Of a stretch of DNA of 64,000 nt, positions 11,577-23,613 are shown in pieces. Where the stretch lies: NCBI GenBank assembly GCA_034770075.1, contig CM068383.1, positions 44,411,222 through 44,475,221 on the forward strand, given 5' to 3'. The notes under the pieces were generated by a model. That model saw only the letters and a program-made list of their open reading frames with translations. It ran no database searches and had not been told where the DNA came from. The DNA is from Aralia elata (Eukaryota > Streptophyta > Magnoliopsida > Apiales > Araliaceae). The position numbers were made by a program, and so were the translations under genes. Each line of letters opens with the position of its first letter. The stretch's first letter is position 1.

Positions 11577-11757
11577 CCTCCTCAGCATCTAGTATCTCCT
11601 GGTCATGTAGGAGTTCTTCCTCCTCTGGGTCCTCCTCCTCTAGTGTCCCTAGTGCGGGATATATCTCTTCTAGATCATCTTTTGACTCACTCTCTGATAG
11701 CCACCTTACCATGGGTTGATCTATAACTGGGAGGTCATTCCAATTTATCTCTGACAT
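11577..11757 (-). pseudogene. Element A pre-gag ORF (ORF0), upstream part
   Basis: The ATG at 11757-11755 (MSEINWNDLPV) follows attcttttgtag, a strong 3' splice-like signal also seen before the pre-gag ORF of F. The product is very acidic (EEEDPEEEELLHDQ). Element B interrupts it at 11577; the frame resumes at 5460-5037. Homology to the E and F ORFs is by position, acidity and loose motifs (DLPVIDQPM against DIPVVSEQLV in F). The function is unknown. Confidence 0.6.
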
Positions 11758-11912
11758 CCTACAAAAGAATTTTACTTGTTTAGTAATATAGCGAAACAAA
11801 TTTACACATAATATAAAGCTTTTAAGATTATTGTATGTATACTTAAGTATTTTACGGACTCAAAGACTATATCCTAATGTATTTCTTAACTACCTTAGAG
11901 CTATAATCTACA

Positions 11913-11924
11913 GCTCTAATACCA
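11913..11924 (-). other. Element A primer binding site (tRNA-Met-like)
   Basis: Minus-strand TGGTATTAGAGC lies 3 bases inside the LTR end; tRNA-Met PBSs in these chromoviruses read TGGTATCAGAGC. Confidence 0.7.
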
Positions 11925-13259
11925 ACTTGTGACGCCCCCAAATTCTCTACACTCCCTATAGCAGATTTGGTGCTCACGTGAAACTATACAACAATAAATA
12001 TTCAATAATATTTGACTTCTATCTATCCAAGGTTCACAATATCCCATAACAGGTACTAGTTCTTGCCAGAACGTTATATGTGTTTAGATACCCTCACTTA
12101 GATGTATAGATTTATATCTCATGAATACCTCTTTCATATCGATATTCCCTATCTATCTGACATTCACAGTATTAACGATAAGATTGTCCATAGAACTAAT
12201 GGGCGCATTCCGGTAAAGATGACACTTTACCAGCGCTCATTAAGTGTAACCTCAAAGCTTATAGGACTTTCAATATCATTCAAATACCTTCATTCAGATG
12301 TATAGTTCATATAGATACTGTGTTTACTTAGTACAACTATGCTAAACAATTTAAAGTTCAGAGTATAATGCATTCTATATAATAAAGGATGTTAATATAT
12401 TTCATATCATTAAGTTCAGTTACATCGTTCTCAGTACTAAGTTATTACAACAAAGCCTATAAAAGACTTGAATTATTCAAAACAGTAATTAAAACTAATT
12501 AACATGGCCTTTTCCTTTGTCTGTCCCGGAAGTGTCGGGATTATCATTTAAAACTGCAAAAGAAGATATATGCAAGAATGAGCTACAAATGCTCAGCAAA
12601 TTCATTTGAAAACGTAAACACAATGTGTTTGATTTGAAAGATGTCAACGATATATAACTGGGGGTTTTGTACATGAACCATGTGTTTCAATCAGTTTTAT
12701 CAGTCTTCAATGACTTAGAAAAACTTGATTTCGGATATCTGGTAGGGGATCAGCCTAACCAATATCCTAGAAGTATGCATATCATCCTACAATTTGTGTC
12801 GATATATAATCAACATTTACCACCTTACATCAAGGTGTTTCAGTTCACCTTATATCAAGGTGTTCCATTTCTCAGTATAAGATGTCGTACCAAAACAATT
12901 TAGTTTGACACAACAATTTAAGCTTCATCAAGCAATATATGAATAATGATTCATTTCTTAAGTTATGATGAACAAGAAGCAATAACTTCATGATAAATGA
13001 TAGCAAGATGTAATATACTTGCTTAAATGTAACAAGTTTAGAAGACTTGTCTTAGCGTAGTACGTTAAGTTCACGCTGTTTGTCAACGTTGGGTAGTTTG
13101 TTTATGTCTATTCATATCAATAATAAACATTAGAATCTATAATAATACTTATCTACTTAATTTAGACAAGTTTCACGAAGGTTCGACGTCGATTCGGTAT
13201 CTTGGTCGCGTCATTAGAGAGCTAAACACATAGGTTATTCAATAAAACTTTATTTGGAA

Positions 13260-13960
13260 GCTTAATTATTAGTCTAGATAATTTAATTATTATTTATAAC
13301 ACTTTTATAACCTTCATATTATTTTTAAATAATTTTTATAAGCTTAGAAATATTTTTAAATAATTTTACAAGCTTAGGAATATTTTTAAATGATTTAATT
13401 ATCATTTAGATTATTTTTAAAACATTAATATGTTATTTAAATAATTTATTTATCATTTAGAATAATTTTAGATACTTAAAATATTATTTAAATGATTTAT
13501 TTATCATTTATAATATTTTTAGAAAGATAGAATATTATTTAAATGATTTATTTTATCATTAATAATATTTTTAGAATTTATTTTATCATTTAAATAATGT
13601 AACTATTATTTATAATAATTTTTTAAAACTTAGTTTAATATTTAAATGATTTAATTATCATTTATAATATTTTCAAATACGTAGTATATTATTTAAAATA
13701 ATTTATTTATTATTTATAATAATTTTGAAAAGTTAGTAATATTTTTAAATGATTTAATTATCATTTTAAACTAATCTAAATACATTAATATCATTTTTAA
13801 ATCATTTATTTAATATATTTATTAAATAATCTAATATTAAATTAAATAAAATAATTATTAATTTTTTTTCAGAATATTAAAAATTATTAATTATAATTAA
13901 AAATAAATTTTAATATTTATTTATTAATTATTTAATAATTATTTATGATTTATTAATTAA
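13260..13960 (-). repeat. AT-rich repeat tract in element A LTR
   Basis: Repeated 'atttaaatgatttaattatc' and 'atttataatattttt' units, positioned like the AT-rich arrays in the LTRs at 1-3736 and 50960-54948 but with a different unit. Confidence 0.6.
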
Positions 13961-14257
13961 TTTTTATTTAAAACCGTCGCAAAAGGGCTTTAGCGACGGA
14001 CTGCATATAAACTTAGTTTCTGGGAATGAGGGTGACGACTGTCGCTAAAGGTGTTCTTCATTGAATAACAGCCGGTCAATGTCGGGCAGTGACTTTTGAT
14101 CCTAAATTTCTCTTTGATGCTTTGATGTTTGTGTTTAATTCTTGTTTGTAGTTATACCTAGCATGGTAGTGTGTAACGACATATGAAAATTAAGCTAAAA
14201 CAACATCAATTGATGCTCTAATAATCCGGTCAAACTAGCATGGTCGCGGCTGTTCTT

Positions 14258-14700
14258 GAGTTTCTGGGTTACCTAGAAACTCATCCAACCTTAACAGTCA
14301 ACGCCTTTTGACCAAGATTTTCGGCTTAATTGGTTATTGATTATGGGTTTTGATGTTACTAGATTATTCTTTATATAGCATACAACAAGTCTAAGCAATT
14401 ACTTGACATAAAACTTATCAGTTAAGTAAGATCTGGGCAGTTTAAAATCCTGTCAGACCTTGTCAGGACCTTCAAACGATTTTTGGGTTACCCAGAAATC
14501 AGTTTGCATGGTCGATCAACGGGTTTTGACCACTAATATCTTCCTATTGTGCGGTATTTTTAGCCTTCTACCAGTTGGATATCATAGATAACATGGCATA
14601 CCACAAATTCATTCTTTAAAACAAATCTAACAAACATTTTAAGTGGATCAAAAGCTCTGACAAAAAGGCTTGTCAGACTGTTCTTGACTGTCAAGAACAG
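14258..14700. repeat. Three palindromes spaced about 200-220 bp
   Basis: 14258-14282 (arms GAGTTTCT/AGAAACTC), 14478-14500 (GATTT..TGGGT/ACCCA..AAATC, one mismatch) and 14678-14700 (CTGTTCTTGAC/GTCAAGAACAG, perfect). Flanks such as GTCAACG..TTGACC recur beside the first two, so the units look like old tandem duplications that kept hairpin form while the sequence changed. Confidence 0.65.
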
Positions 14701-16081
14701 TTTGGGTTTTTCACCAAATTCGACCCTTTAAATGTTATGGATACTTGTTTAACTAACCCAGATCATCATATAACATGTTTACACATATTCCTAAACATCT
14801 AAAACATAAAATTATTGCAGGCTTGAAGATCTAGCATAAAAATTAGGGTTTTGCACCTTTTTCTGAAGTTTTTGATTTCTAGCTTTTGATTCTGATCTTA
14901 CACTTGTAGAGGTTTAATATGGTATGATTATAAGTGTTTAGGCTTTGTAAATTCGTAGGTCTAATGGTCAGTTTGATATTCTATTTGTAGCATTTAAAAT
15001 TAGAGTTTTTAAGGTCTTTTGTCCAGATTTTGCCTCCACAAATATCTTGCCTTGATACTTGTGCTGCTATGGTCTGATCCAATTGACCTCCTTATGCTGG
15101 AGAGTTAGAAAAATATCTGATCTTAAATTCCTATCTTGTTCTCATTGGTTAATGCTTTTATTTTTGATTTATTTATTTACTAATTAAAATTAGATTTTTG
15201 CTAAGCATGTTTAAGATATTAATTATGTTTAGTAATACCTTAATTAAGGTTATATATCATAATTAAGGTTTTACATTTCATAAATTAAAGTTTAGATAAC
15301 CTAATTAGGATTAGGGTTTCATAATTAGGGTTTAGGGTTTCTTAATTCATGAATTAGGGTTTAAATCTTCAATTACGGTTTTAATATAAGTTTAATGATT
15401 CATAATTAATATTATGATTCATTACTTAGAATCTAATTATATCAATTAAGATTCTTGTGTAGTAATTAGGGTTTTGATTTACCAATTCGGACAACTTTTA
15501 CCAATTAGGATTTCTGATTCAGTTTACCATTTTAAACCCTAGTTAACTTATTTTAGATTTTTATCAGTTAATATAATATTATATTAACTCCGAAGCACGA
15601 CAAATCATTTCATCATTTCCAAGCACGATACAACAGCTTACCAAAATAATTTGCCGAGACGCTTCTCGGTGAAATCGTCGGAAGCACGACAAATCATTTT
15701 GTCCGTGTAAGCACGACTAAGCAGCTTCAGAAAAAATTTTATTTGACCTAATTCTTTAATAAAATATATAATCACATAACACAAAGTCGGAACAAGAAAT
15801 TTCATTTAATAAACACATAATTTACATATACACATAATTCGTTTCTCTGTTTGCTCCTTAGCTTGTTGCTGGAAATTTCCTGGAATTGCAGCCCTCAAGC
15901 TCTTCTTGATGATGTATGTGCAGCCTCCCAAGGTCTAGATATCCCTTTGACAATCATTTCCTTCTTGGTTCTTTGGCTTTTTTTGAGTTTTTCCTTGTAT
16001 TGCAGCTCTTTGGCTCTCTATTTTGATGTTTGAGTGTAGCCTAGCAATCCCTAGATACCAAACATGAAACCCCAATGAGAT

Positions 16082-16089
16082 ATTATATA
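16082..16089 (-). promoter_or_regulatory. TATA box of element A LTR
   Basis: Minus-strand TATATAAT in cactatataatatctc, about 650 bases inside the presumed LTR start, similar to the U3 length of related LTRs. Confidence 0.4.
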
Positions 16090-16189
16090 GTGCCTACATG
16101 AAAACCCTAGCAAAAATCAGATTGTGGGTCAAAAATCTACTCAGATCGCACCAAAAGGCCAGCTGGAATCGCACTCAGAAAGCTCGGCG

Positions 16190-16520
16190 CCCCCGAATGC
16201 TGCCTGCGCGCTCCCGCCCAGGCCCTGGCACCTACCGCTCGCCCACGCCCGTGCGCTGCCTGGTGCCGCTCATCGCAAGCTGACTGTCGATGCCTGCGCC
16301 CAGCGCCTATCGAGGCCCGCGCGTGCCGCACGGCGACCACGCCTAGCGCCTACCGAGCAGTGCCCACGCCCATGCCTGCCGAGTGCCGCGCCCAGCTACC
16401 GAGGCGCCCAGTGCCTACCGAACAGTGCCCACGCCCATGCCTGCCGAGTGTCGCGCCCAGCTGCCAAGGCCCAGTGCTGCCCAGCACGCCGCCCGACGCC
16501 GTGCACGCAATCCAACGTCG
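16190..16520. repeat. GC-rich tandem degenerate repeat in U3 of A
   Basis: Blocks such as 'cagtgcccacgcccatgcct' and 'gccgagtgccgcgcccagct' recur several times in a stretch far more GC-rich than its surroundings. It is open in several frames on both strands, which is what a GC-rich repeat gives. I call no gene. Confidence 0.6.
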
Positions 16521-16735
16521 TGCACGCTCAACTTCCAAATCTCATCAAATTTAACACCGAGCGTCGCCAAACACTAATTTTTACCATAATACCATTCGGG
16601 CACGGATATCTAAGCACGAACATTGAGTCATTACGAACAACGATCCGAGCGGTCTTTATTTCAATTCCTACAAACATAATGAAAATGCATCAAAGCAACG
16701 TAAAACATGTAAAAATAACTAAAAACTAATTTATT

Positions 16736-17782
16736 TAGAAATACGTCCAAAAATGGCTTAAACACCTTATTCATTAAGTCCATAAACACTGCAGGTGCAT
16801 TAATTAAACCAAATGACATTACCAGAAACTCGTAATGACCATATCGAGTTCTGAACCCCGTCTTCGGTACATCCTCTTTCCTCACCTTCAACAGATGATA
16901 TCCACTTCTCAAATATATTTTTGAAAAGTACTTAGTTCCTTTCAACTGATCGAACAAATCATCAATTCTTGGCAACGAATACCTATTCTTAATAGTGACC
17001 TTATTTAACTCCCTATAATCAATGCAAAGTCGCATTGATCCATCTTTCTTCTTGACAAACAATACCGGCGCTCCCCATGGTGATACGCTCGGCTGAATAT
17101 ACTTCTTATCCAATAACTCCTGTAGTTGAACCATCAATTCCTTCATCTCCACTGGAGCCATACAGTACGGTGCTTTCGATATAGGGACAGTCCCTAGTGG
17201 TAGATCGATCACGAACTCAATTTCCCTATCTGGTGGAAGTCCTGGAAAATTGTCTGGAAACACGTCCGTAAAATCTCTAATGACCTGTATTTCCTCTAGC
17301 TTCGCACCCACCTTTCTCGTATCGACTATGTAGGCTAGATATCCTACACATCCTTATCTTAACAACTTCCTGGCCTGCATCATCGTCAGACAACTCGCTT
17401 GTCTAGGCGACTTGCTGCCATAAAATACTACATTTGATTTCTTCGGAGTAATAAGGTTTACAGACTTCTTTTGGCAATCAATTACTGCGCCATGGTTAAA
17501 CAACAAATCCATTCCTAGTATCACATCAAATTCCCTAAGTCGAATTAGAATCAAATCCACCAACATTTATGCGATAGTTCTTGTGTACAACCCTAATAGG
17601 TATTACTTCCCTATTCGCAATTTTTATGTTCAAAGGGTAAACACTTCTTGAAGCAATTCTAATTTTCTAGCAAATTCGTCGGATATAAATGAACAAGTAG
17701 CACTCGAATCAAATAATACATAAACATTAATATCATTGATCGGAATGATACCTGACACCACATTCTTTAACTGCACTGCATC
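16736..17782 (-). pseudogene. pol: Element E protease-RT fragment
   Basis: In the same frame as gag, the protease site reads LFDSSATCSF, so the catalytic D-S-G has become D-S-S. After FDVILGMD and a spacer, RT begins (YCMAPVEMKELM, SVSPWGAPVLFVKKKDG, CIDYRELNKVT, GHYEFLVMSFGL). It ends near FKPFLD at about 16740, before the Y/F-x-D-D motif, where element A interrupts. In-frame stops are present between 17312 and 17782. RT, RNase H and integrase remainders are not in the window. Confidence 0.85.
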
Positions 17783-18871
17783 CTACACCATCATGTTCAA
17801 TGTTCGGGCAGTTGGTTGATTTGATGGCACTGGTCCGGTGATAGTCAAATTGCCACCGCTATTGTTTCCCCTACCTTCGCTTGCTCCTCCTCCTGCTTTC
17901 TTAGGACAATCACGAGCCAAATGCTCCTTTGATCCACAGGTAAAACACACACCTTTCTTTGGACTAGGGCAGTTCGGTGCAATGTGGCCTTCTAGTCCAC
18001 AATTAAAACACACTCTCTTACCTCTCAGGCAAATCCCTGGATGATTCTTCCCGCAGGTAACACAAGCCTCAATCTTCTTTTGTTGATTTCCCTGCTGATT
18101 ACCAACAACAATACTATAATTCCATTTCATTTTCTAGTTACCGCCACTATGGCTACCACTTGCCTTGTTCTCACTCTCACTCTTCTTCTTCTTCTGCTCC
18201 TGGTTGTACTTTGTTAGGGCATCCCTTCCCCTTTTTGCTATAATTGCCTTTTCTAACACAGATGCGAACGAATTAAGTTAGAACATAGAGACTCGGTTAT
18301 ACAGCCAGGACTTTAGTCCCTGTTCGAACCACCTCGCCTTCCTCTTGTCAATGTTGACTTGATATGGTGCAAACCTTGCCAACTCATTAAACTTAGCGGC
18401 ATACTCGGGCACCCTCATCGTTCCTTATTTTAATTCTAGAAATTAAACTTCCATTTGATTCTGCGAACTCGGCGAGAAATACGTCTTGAAGAACATCTCT
18501 TTAAATCTATCCCAAGGAATTATCCCTTGACCACCTTGACACTTATTCGCTTGCCACCAATAGCTAGGTTCTACCTTCAACATGAATGTCGCGAAGGCAG
18601 TCTTCTGGTCATCATTGATCCTAGCAACATCAAACACCTTCTCCATCTCCAAAATCCAAGTTTGAGCCTCAACCGGATTCATAGATCCTAGAAACTCTGG
18701 AGGTCCAACAGCTTTGAAGTCCTTAAAAGTCGTGACATGTGTTTGTGGTTGATTCACAAATGCTGCTGCTAGCAAGTTCACCAATTGCTGAACTAGATTA
18801 GCGTTGGCTTCATTATTATTCGTAGACCCCTCGGGGGTTTGTTGGTGTGGTTGTCTTCTCCTTGGCGGCAT
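17783..18871 (-). pseudogene. gag: Element E gag, broken
   Basis: From ATG 18871 (MPPRRRQPHQQ) the frame carries the Retrotrans_gag region (VGPPEFLGSMNPVEAQTW, WWQANKCQGG) and three zinc knuckles (CVTCGKNHPGIC, CFNCGLEGHIAPNC, CFTCGSKEHLARDC). It closes at PTARTLNM, just before the protease. Several in-frame stops interrupt it, the first a TAA at 18445-18443. All pieces keep one frame, so decay is mostly by substitution. Confidence 0.85.
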
Positions 18872-19292
18872 CTTATTGTTTAAGAATTTACGCTATTAGA
18901 TCATTATTCATTCACGTACCAAAACATTTAAGCTTATCTTAAACATTTCAAAATAACACGTAACATATCCAATAAACTCTAATTTTTATTCATTTCTGCT
19001 TTGAAATATAACATAGTTAGCATCATTGTTCTTTACATCATCTATCCTGAAATAATAAAATTCTAGGATTACATCATCATATCCCATTATTGTATCAACA
19101 CTCAGGATTTACATCTTATTAACTCTTATAGTTATTCACATATTATTTTGTTACTCTTCTAGCAACCTATAAGGACATTCCACGTCGCATAGCTTCATTG
19201 TGCTCTTACTCCATGCTAGGAATCATCGTCTTACGATCCATGACGTACCAAGGGTACTCTTCAAACTGTATAGGATAATGGTAGACTCAATC
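18872..19292 (-). other. Element E spacer between ORF0 and gag
   Basis: No gene seen. It separates the pre-gag ORF stop (19295-19293) from gag, as the 485-base spacer does in F. An acceptor-like caataag stands right before the gag ATG. Confidence 0.5.
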
Positions 19293-19538
19293 CTAAGCTC
19301 TATCAATTGTCGTGTGGAAAACATACTTCGTCTCTTCAATTTTAGCCTTCTTTAACCGAACCTCACCTTCAACGAGATCTAAACGTTGAGCAGCCTTCAT
19401 CCAAGCTTCTTCAGCTCTCGCCCGCTTAGCTGAATCCTCTCTCAAGTTATCCTACATGATCTTGTTTTCAACCATTAATTGTCCTTTCTGATACTCAGAC
19501 TGAACTAGCTTCTGCTCAAGTTCTATAACTCGTGCAGT
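19293..19538 (-). pseudogene. Element E pre-gag ORF, downstream part
   Basis: Continues the ORF of 40878-40537 after element C is removed. The helical, charged end EEAWMKAAQRLDLVEGEV then IEE aligns with REAWAREARRVDQLEDQL and IET of the F ORF (55179-55922), and both stop shortly after. One in-frame TAG follows VENKIM. This is the clearest support that the pre-gag ORF is an inherited part of the family. Confidence 0.65.
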
Positions 19539-19543
19539 GAGAT
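19539..19543. repeat. Target-site duplication of element C (left)
   Basis: gagat, repeated exactly at 40532-40536 after the 3' LTR of C. Confidence 0.85.
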
Positions 19544-19557
19544 TGATGAGTGGGTTT
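19544..19557 (+). repeat. First bases of element C 5' LTR
   Basis: tgatgagtgggttt is the start of the C LTR, cut by D. The last five bases, ggttt, are the target duplication of D. Confidence 0.85.
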
Positions 19558-21694
19558 TGTAGACACCCGATTTTTGCATTTCCTATACTAACCCTGACAG
19601 GAGGGCAAAATCGTCAATTGACCCGCCACACGAGAATAAAGGGTGGACATAAGGACGAACCCTCAAAATCACCACGACGGGATGATATTGAAGCCGACAC
19701 GACAACAAGCGAATGTCGAGAGTCAGTTACTGATCACTGTGCTTGCCCGGATGACGTGGCACGTTTCCCGACGGGTTCCGGACTGCCGAGCGCAAACCCG
19801 TCAGCGGGAACCAACGGTACGACACGAAAATCGAGACGAGGCACGGAAAACGAGAAAATCAGCACAGTTAGCCGCAGATCAATTCGCGGCCAAGGACGGA
19901 ACTCGAGGCAGCACGGGACTCGAAGCGCACGGGACTCGAGCGCGGCTGGGGGGAGAACCAAGGGCCAGCTGCAGATATATCTGCGGCCAGCCGCAGATAG
20001 ATCTGCGGCTGCCCTTGGCAGTGCTTTATTAGGCCAGTTCGCATACAGGAAAAAAAAAAAGAGAGGAGGGGAGAAGCATTCAGCAGCAGCAGCAGCTCGG
20101 TAGGAACAAAAAACAGCAGCAAAACAAGAGCAATTAGGAGAGAAAAAGAGTGAAAAAGAGTGAGGAATTGTACCAAATTTGTGAGATTATATTCCATATT
20201 CTCTACTCTACTCAATACACGAATTCATACATATTGTGGGGATTAATTGCAAGGTGAAAAACCCTTTGTTCTTAGCATTTTGTTATATCATTTTGTTAAT
20301 CTTTTGGTCATCCGAATTAACTTAAATGTAGTTTTTTTATATGTTATTGTGAAGCCATGGGTTAGGGACTATTAGTGAGGGTCTCATCGGAATGAAATTC
20401 CCCCTAATAGCCCGATGATATCCGTTTGGTGCAAATCTTAGCTATTATGGTACGGTATCATTCATAGTGTATTTCGATCGTCATTGTAAGACATCCTAGA
20501 GTGTTAGGCATCCCGTTATTGTTTATTTTCGTTATATCCATTTGGTTGTTTGTGCAATAAAGTTCGGATGTGAGCCTAGGAACGCGACCACCCGTGGTCC
20601 AAATCCGATGATGGACATTTTTGAATGTATGTAATCGGGTGGATGTATCCGTCATTGTAAATATGTAATCGTCGGGCCTTAAAACGACGCCAAGGCGAGA
20701 ATCGGGTTTAAGGCCCCGTAATATTGAAGTATGTGATTGTGGGCGTTGGGGTTATTTGGATGGCTTACATGCCCATGAATAGCCCCGACGCGTGTTATGC
20801 TTGATTGGATTTCGGAACACGAAAAAATGATTTCAAAGATTAAACGAGGAAGGTTTTTCCTTAAAATCAAGCAAACTAGGAGGTTAGCATCACGTAGCTA
20901 AAAAATTGGAGGTGTTAATGAATGTCGGTTTCTATTAAACGAGAAGGCTAAAGAAAGTCGTTTTCAAACGTCACAAAAATGGTTTTATAAAAATAAAACA
21001 ACGTTTTATTAAATCTTGGTGCGTAGGGTGAAAGATATCCTAGAAGTTGCCCATCATTTTATGAAAGCAACGTATAGATTTCGATTCCTATTTTTACGAA
21101 GGTTTAAAACTCTTGTTTTGCCAAAACGACACCTAAGGAAAATCTCATAGTTTTTGCCAAATAAAATCAATCCTTTTTCATAAAGCTTTCTCGTTTAAGC
21201 CGAGGGACATTCTAAGGCATTCTCAAAAGAAAAACACAATTTTCCCTAAAAATCCAAATGATTCTTTTATGCAAACTCACCATAACATTTACATAGGCAC
21301 ACACACATACGCGCACACACACATTTCATGAATTAAAGGATAGGAAAGCATCAAGATTGCGGTAACCGTGTTTCACGGAAGTCGAGGGGTGCCTAACACC
21401 TTCCCCTCACTTAAGCAAGCCCCCGAACTCTATGAATCTCGATTCGCAGACCAATTAATTCGGAGTCACATATGAGCCAGCGATTTATAAAAAATGAAAA
21501 CTCGGATGAGTTGGTACATCCATTTCAAATATACCAACTGGCGACTCTGGTTAAATTGGCTCATCATAAAAACAATCTTTAAAAAACCCCGTCGACATTA
21601 ATGCCGACCTTTTCCAAAAAAAATCATCTAATGAAAAGGCTAAAATTGGAAAGGGTTACAACCCCCGCGTAAGCGATTCCTCCCGGCGTCGACA
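19558..21694 (+). repeat. Element D 5' LTR
   Basis: 2137 bp. It differs from the 3' LTR by only a few substitutions and run-length changes. It contains the three-way-junction sequence (19958-20018) and a donor-like AAG/GTGAAA at 20251-20254. Open frames of about 190 residues in it are LTR artefacts, repeated in the other LTR. Confidence 0.9.
19958..20018 (+). repeat. Three-way-junction palindromes (5' LTR of D)
   Basis: Outer arms CCAAGGGC (19958-19965) and GCCCTTGG (20011-20018) enclose two hairpins: 19968-19987, where one C-to-T change still allows a G-U pair, and 19989-20010 (arms AGCCGCAGAT/ATCTGCGGCT). The 3' LTR copy is at 32318-32378. Confidence 0.8.
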
Positions 21695-22485
21695 GCTGGC
21701 GACTCTGCTGGGGAGATTAGAGGGCTTAAGCCGCGTTTCAAATCTTGATGCTATCCTATCCTCTAAAAATTTATAAATGTGTATGTGCGTACGAAATTTC
21801 GACGTCTTTTAGTTATTGTTGTGTAAATGTGTGTTGTTGTCCAATGAATGAATGATTGAATGGGTTTCTCTTTACTTCAAAGTAATCATTTGCATGCGGT
21901 GAGGACGATGAATGTGAATGTATGTTGAGATTGTACCTCCTCCTGAGGCGAACCCGTCGGTTGCTTATTACTGGACTCGAAGGGGCTGCTCCCCGGAGAT
22001 GGCTCAGGAAACGCACCACTCAAATCCACTCCAATCGAAAGGGCTCAAACGAGTAGATTGCGAAGATTTGGGAACCTTCATGCCGAAAAGCCCGTGAGAG
22101 TAACCTTAGGATAGGTCAGCCTCAGATTAACCCAACGCAGGAAAAGTCTCTTCATGCCCTTTTACGTTTACGCGTATTAAATGTCATGATCCAATGCAAT
22201 ATCATTTACATCCCCTGTTGCTAAAAGAAGGTACTAACCTCTATGGTTGCAGGGAACAGCTGGGAACTTCCTAATTCACGTCTAGCATTGATTATTGCAA
22301 TAAAAGACTGCTAACATTTGGTTTTGCAGGGAAAGATTAAAAGACCCTAAAATCACAAAATTTACAGTTTGAGCATGCATCCACATCTCTCATTTCCCTA
22401 GACTAAACTTTAAACCGTTTTCCCCTGTAGGATTGCTCCTCGAACGCGTTTGCAGTCTAAAAAGGCCCAGGTCTCTACCTCTGAA
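21695..22485 (+). other. Element D leader with splice-like acceptors
   Basis: No gene seen. Three acceptor-like sites precede gag: tggttgcag ending 22252, ttggttttgcag ending 22329, and ttttcccctgtag ending 22430. With a donor in the LTR they could remove the PBS-containing leader. Confidence 0.4.
21697..21714 (+). other. Element D primer binding site
   Basis: tggcgactctgctgggga, two bases after the LTR end. It resembles the PBS of plant Tat elements; the tRNA (perhaps Arg) was not verified. Confidence 0.6.
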
Positions 22486-23613
22486 ATGGCTGATCTCCCC
22501 AATCATAGTTCTGTATCTCGGGAAGAGTTTGATGACTTTAGGAAGCAGATGATGGAAATGGCCACAATGCTAAAAGAACAGTTCTTAATCAGACAGGATC
22601 CGTCAAACCAGGGATCCGCACAATGTACCACCGCCAGGGGGTGACCAGAATCCTCCTAAGGATGATGCAATCCTATTCAAAAATAACCAACATCAGCTTA
22701 AGGACGAGCCGATCCTCCCAAAGGTCATTCCTGCCCTCAACAAGACAGTAATCACGATTCCAGAGGAGGGAGATACTGATGACCTTCGCAGGAAAATGAA
22801 GCAGATGGAGGAGACCATCCAATCTCTAAAAGGCATAGGCTCCCTGGGTAGGGTTAATTATGCAGATTTGTGTGTCTTCCCCCCGGAACCAGATATCCAG
22901 AGAAATTTAAGATCCCCGAATTCGAGAAATACAATGGGAAAGGGGATCCTTACACTCACCTGAAAATATATATTGGAGAACTGGGGTCCTATGCGGAAGA
23001 CGAAGGACTAAGGATGCAATTATTCCAGAAAAGCTTGACGGGGGAGGCGAGGATCTGGTATGCCCGTCTCGATAATGCCCGGATTCATAATTGGGAGGAG
23101 CTGGCCCATACCTTCTTGACACAGTATAGCTTTCAGGCACAGATGGCCCCTGATAGATATCAAATGACAAAAATCAAGAAGCAACCAAGGGAAAACTTCA
23201 GGGACTATGCCCAACGATGGAGGGGTATGGCCGCACAAGTGAATCCTCCAATGAGTGAGTCAGAGATGGTAATGACCTTCGTGGATATACAGGAAGCACC
23301 TTATTATGAGCGGGTCATATCGGGGATTGGAAGACCTTTCGCCGAGATGATAAAACATGGAGAAATGGTGGATATGGGGTTGAAATCTGGTAAAATCCGG
23401 GACTTCACAGCTCTTGAAACGGCTGCGGAACAAATCCAAAGTGGGAATTATGGCAGTACTTCCCGCAGGCCCCAAAAGCGAAAAGAGGAAGATGTCTCTC
23501 TCGTGCTGCAGGGAACATCTAGGAAAGTGGAGAATAGCCCTCCTGTGCAAATACAGAGATTTGTGCCGCCCCGGCAACCTAATCCCAGAACGGACGAACG
23601 AAGGAGGTTTTAG
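22486..23613 (+). pseudogene. gag: Element D gag
   Basis: The ATG at 22486 begins MADLPNHSSVSREEFDDFRK. The gag core follows (KFKIPEFEKYNGKGDP, HLKIYIGEL, ARIWYARLDN, FREDYAQRW-like FRDYAQRWRG). Frame changes near 22620-22660 and 22880 and an in-frame TAG at 23611-23613 break it; the frame continues unchanged beyond that stop into the zinc-knuckle/PR part. It forms the capsid in intact relatives. This copy cannot make a full product. Confidence 0.85.

Larger units (their letters stand above)
3737..16735 (-). mobile_element. Element A: Tekay-type Ty3/Gypsy, nested
   Basis: Read on the minus strand, the order is 5' LTR (16735-11928), tRNA-Met-like PBS (11924-11913), pre-gag ORF split by element B (11757-11577 and 5460-5037), and gag (4818-3737). 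Gag is cut by the plus-strand LTR at 1-3736. Pol and the 3' LTR would lie left of the window. A interrupts the RT of element E near 16735; the exact left end of its LTR could not be fixed because no clear TG start or duplication was found there. Confidence 0.75.
11928..16735 (-). repeat. Element A 5' LTR (about 4.8 kb)
   Basis: On the minus strand it ends gggggcgtcaca next to the PBS. Part order matches F: GC-rich U3 (about 16190-16520), TATA at 16082-16089, a long leader, AT-rich array (13260-13960), then a terminal part with the 'tgctgagcatttgtagctca' block. No gene lies in it; open frames across the GC-rich part are chance. The upstream limit near 16735 is set only by where the RT of E resumes. 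Confidence 0.7.

Noticed and set aside
15290..15365. Telomere-like agggtttagggttt
   Set aside because: Only two adjacent units among looser 'ttagggttt' variants; no array, and such telobox-like strings are common in plant AT-rich DNA.
16124..16729. 201-codon plus-strand frame and several others in the GC-rich stretch
   Set aside because: GC-rich tandem repeat in U3 of the A LTR; few stops expected, no protein motif, wrong strand for the element.
19537..20103. 188-codon frame, repeated as 232 codons at 31816-32514
   Set aside because: Both lie in the two LTRs of D; the frame runs across the LTR border and through the palindromes; no domain.
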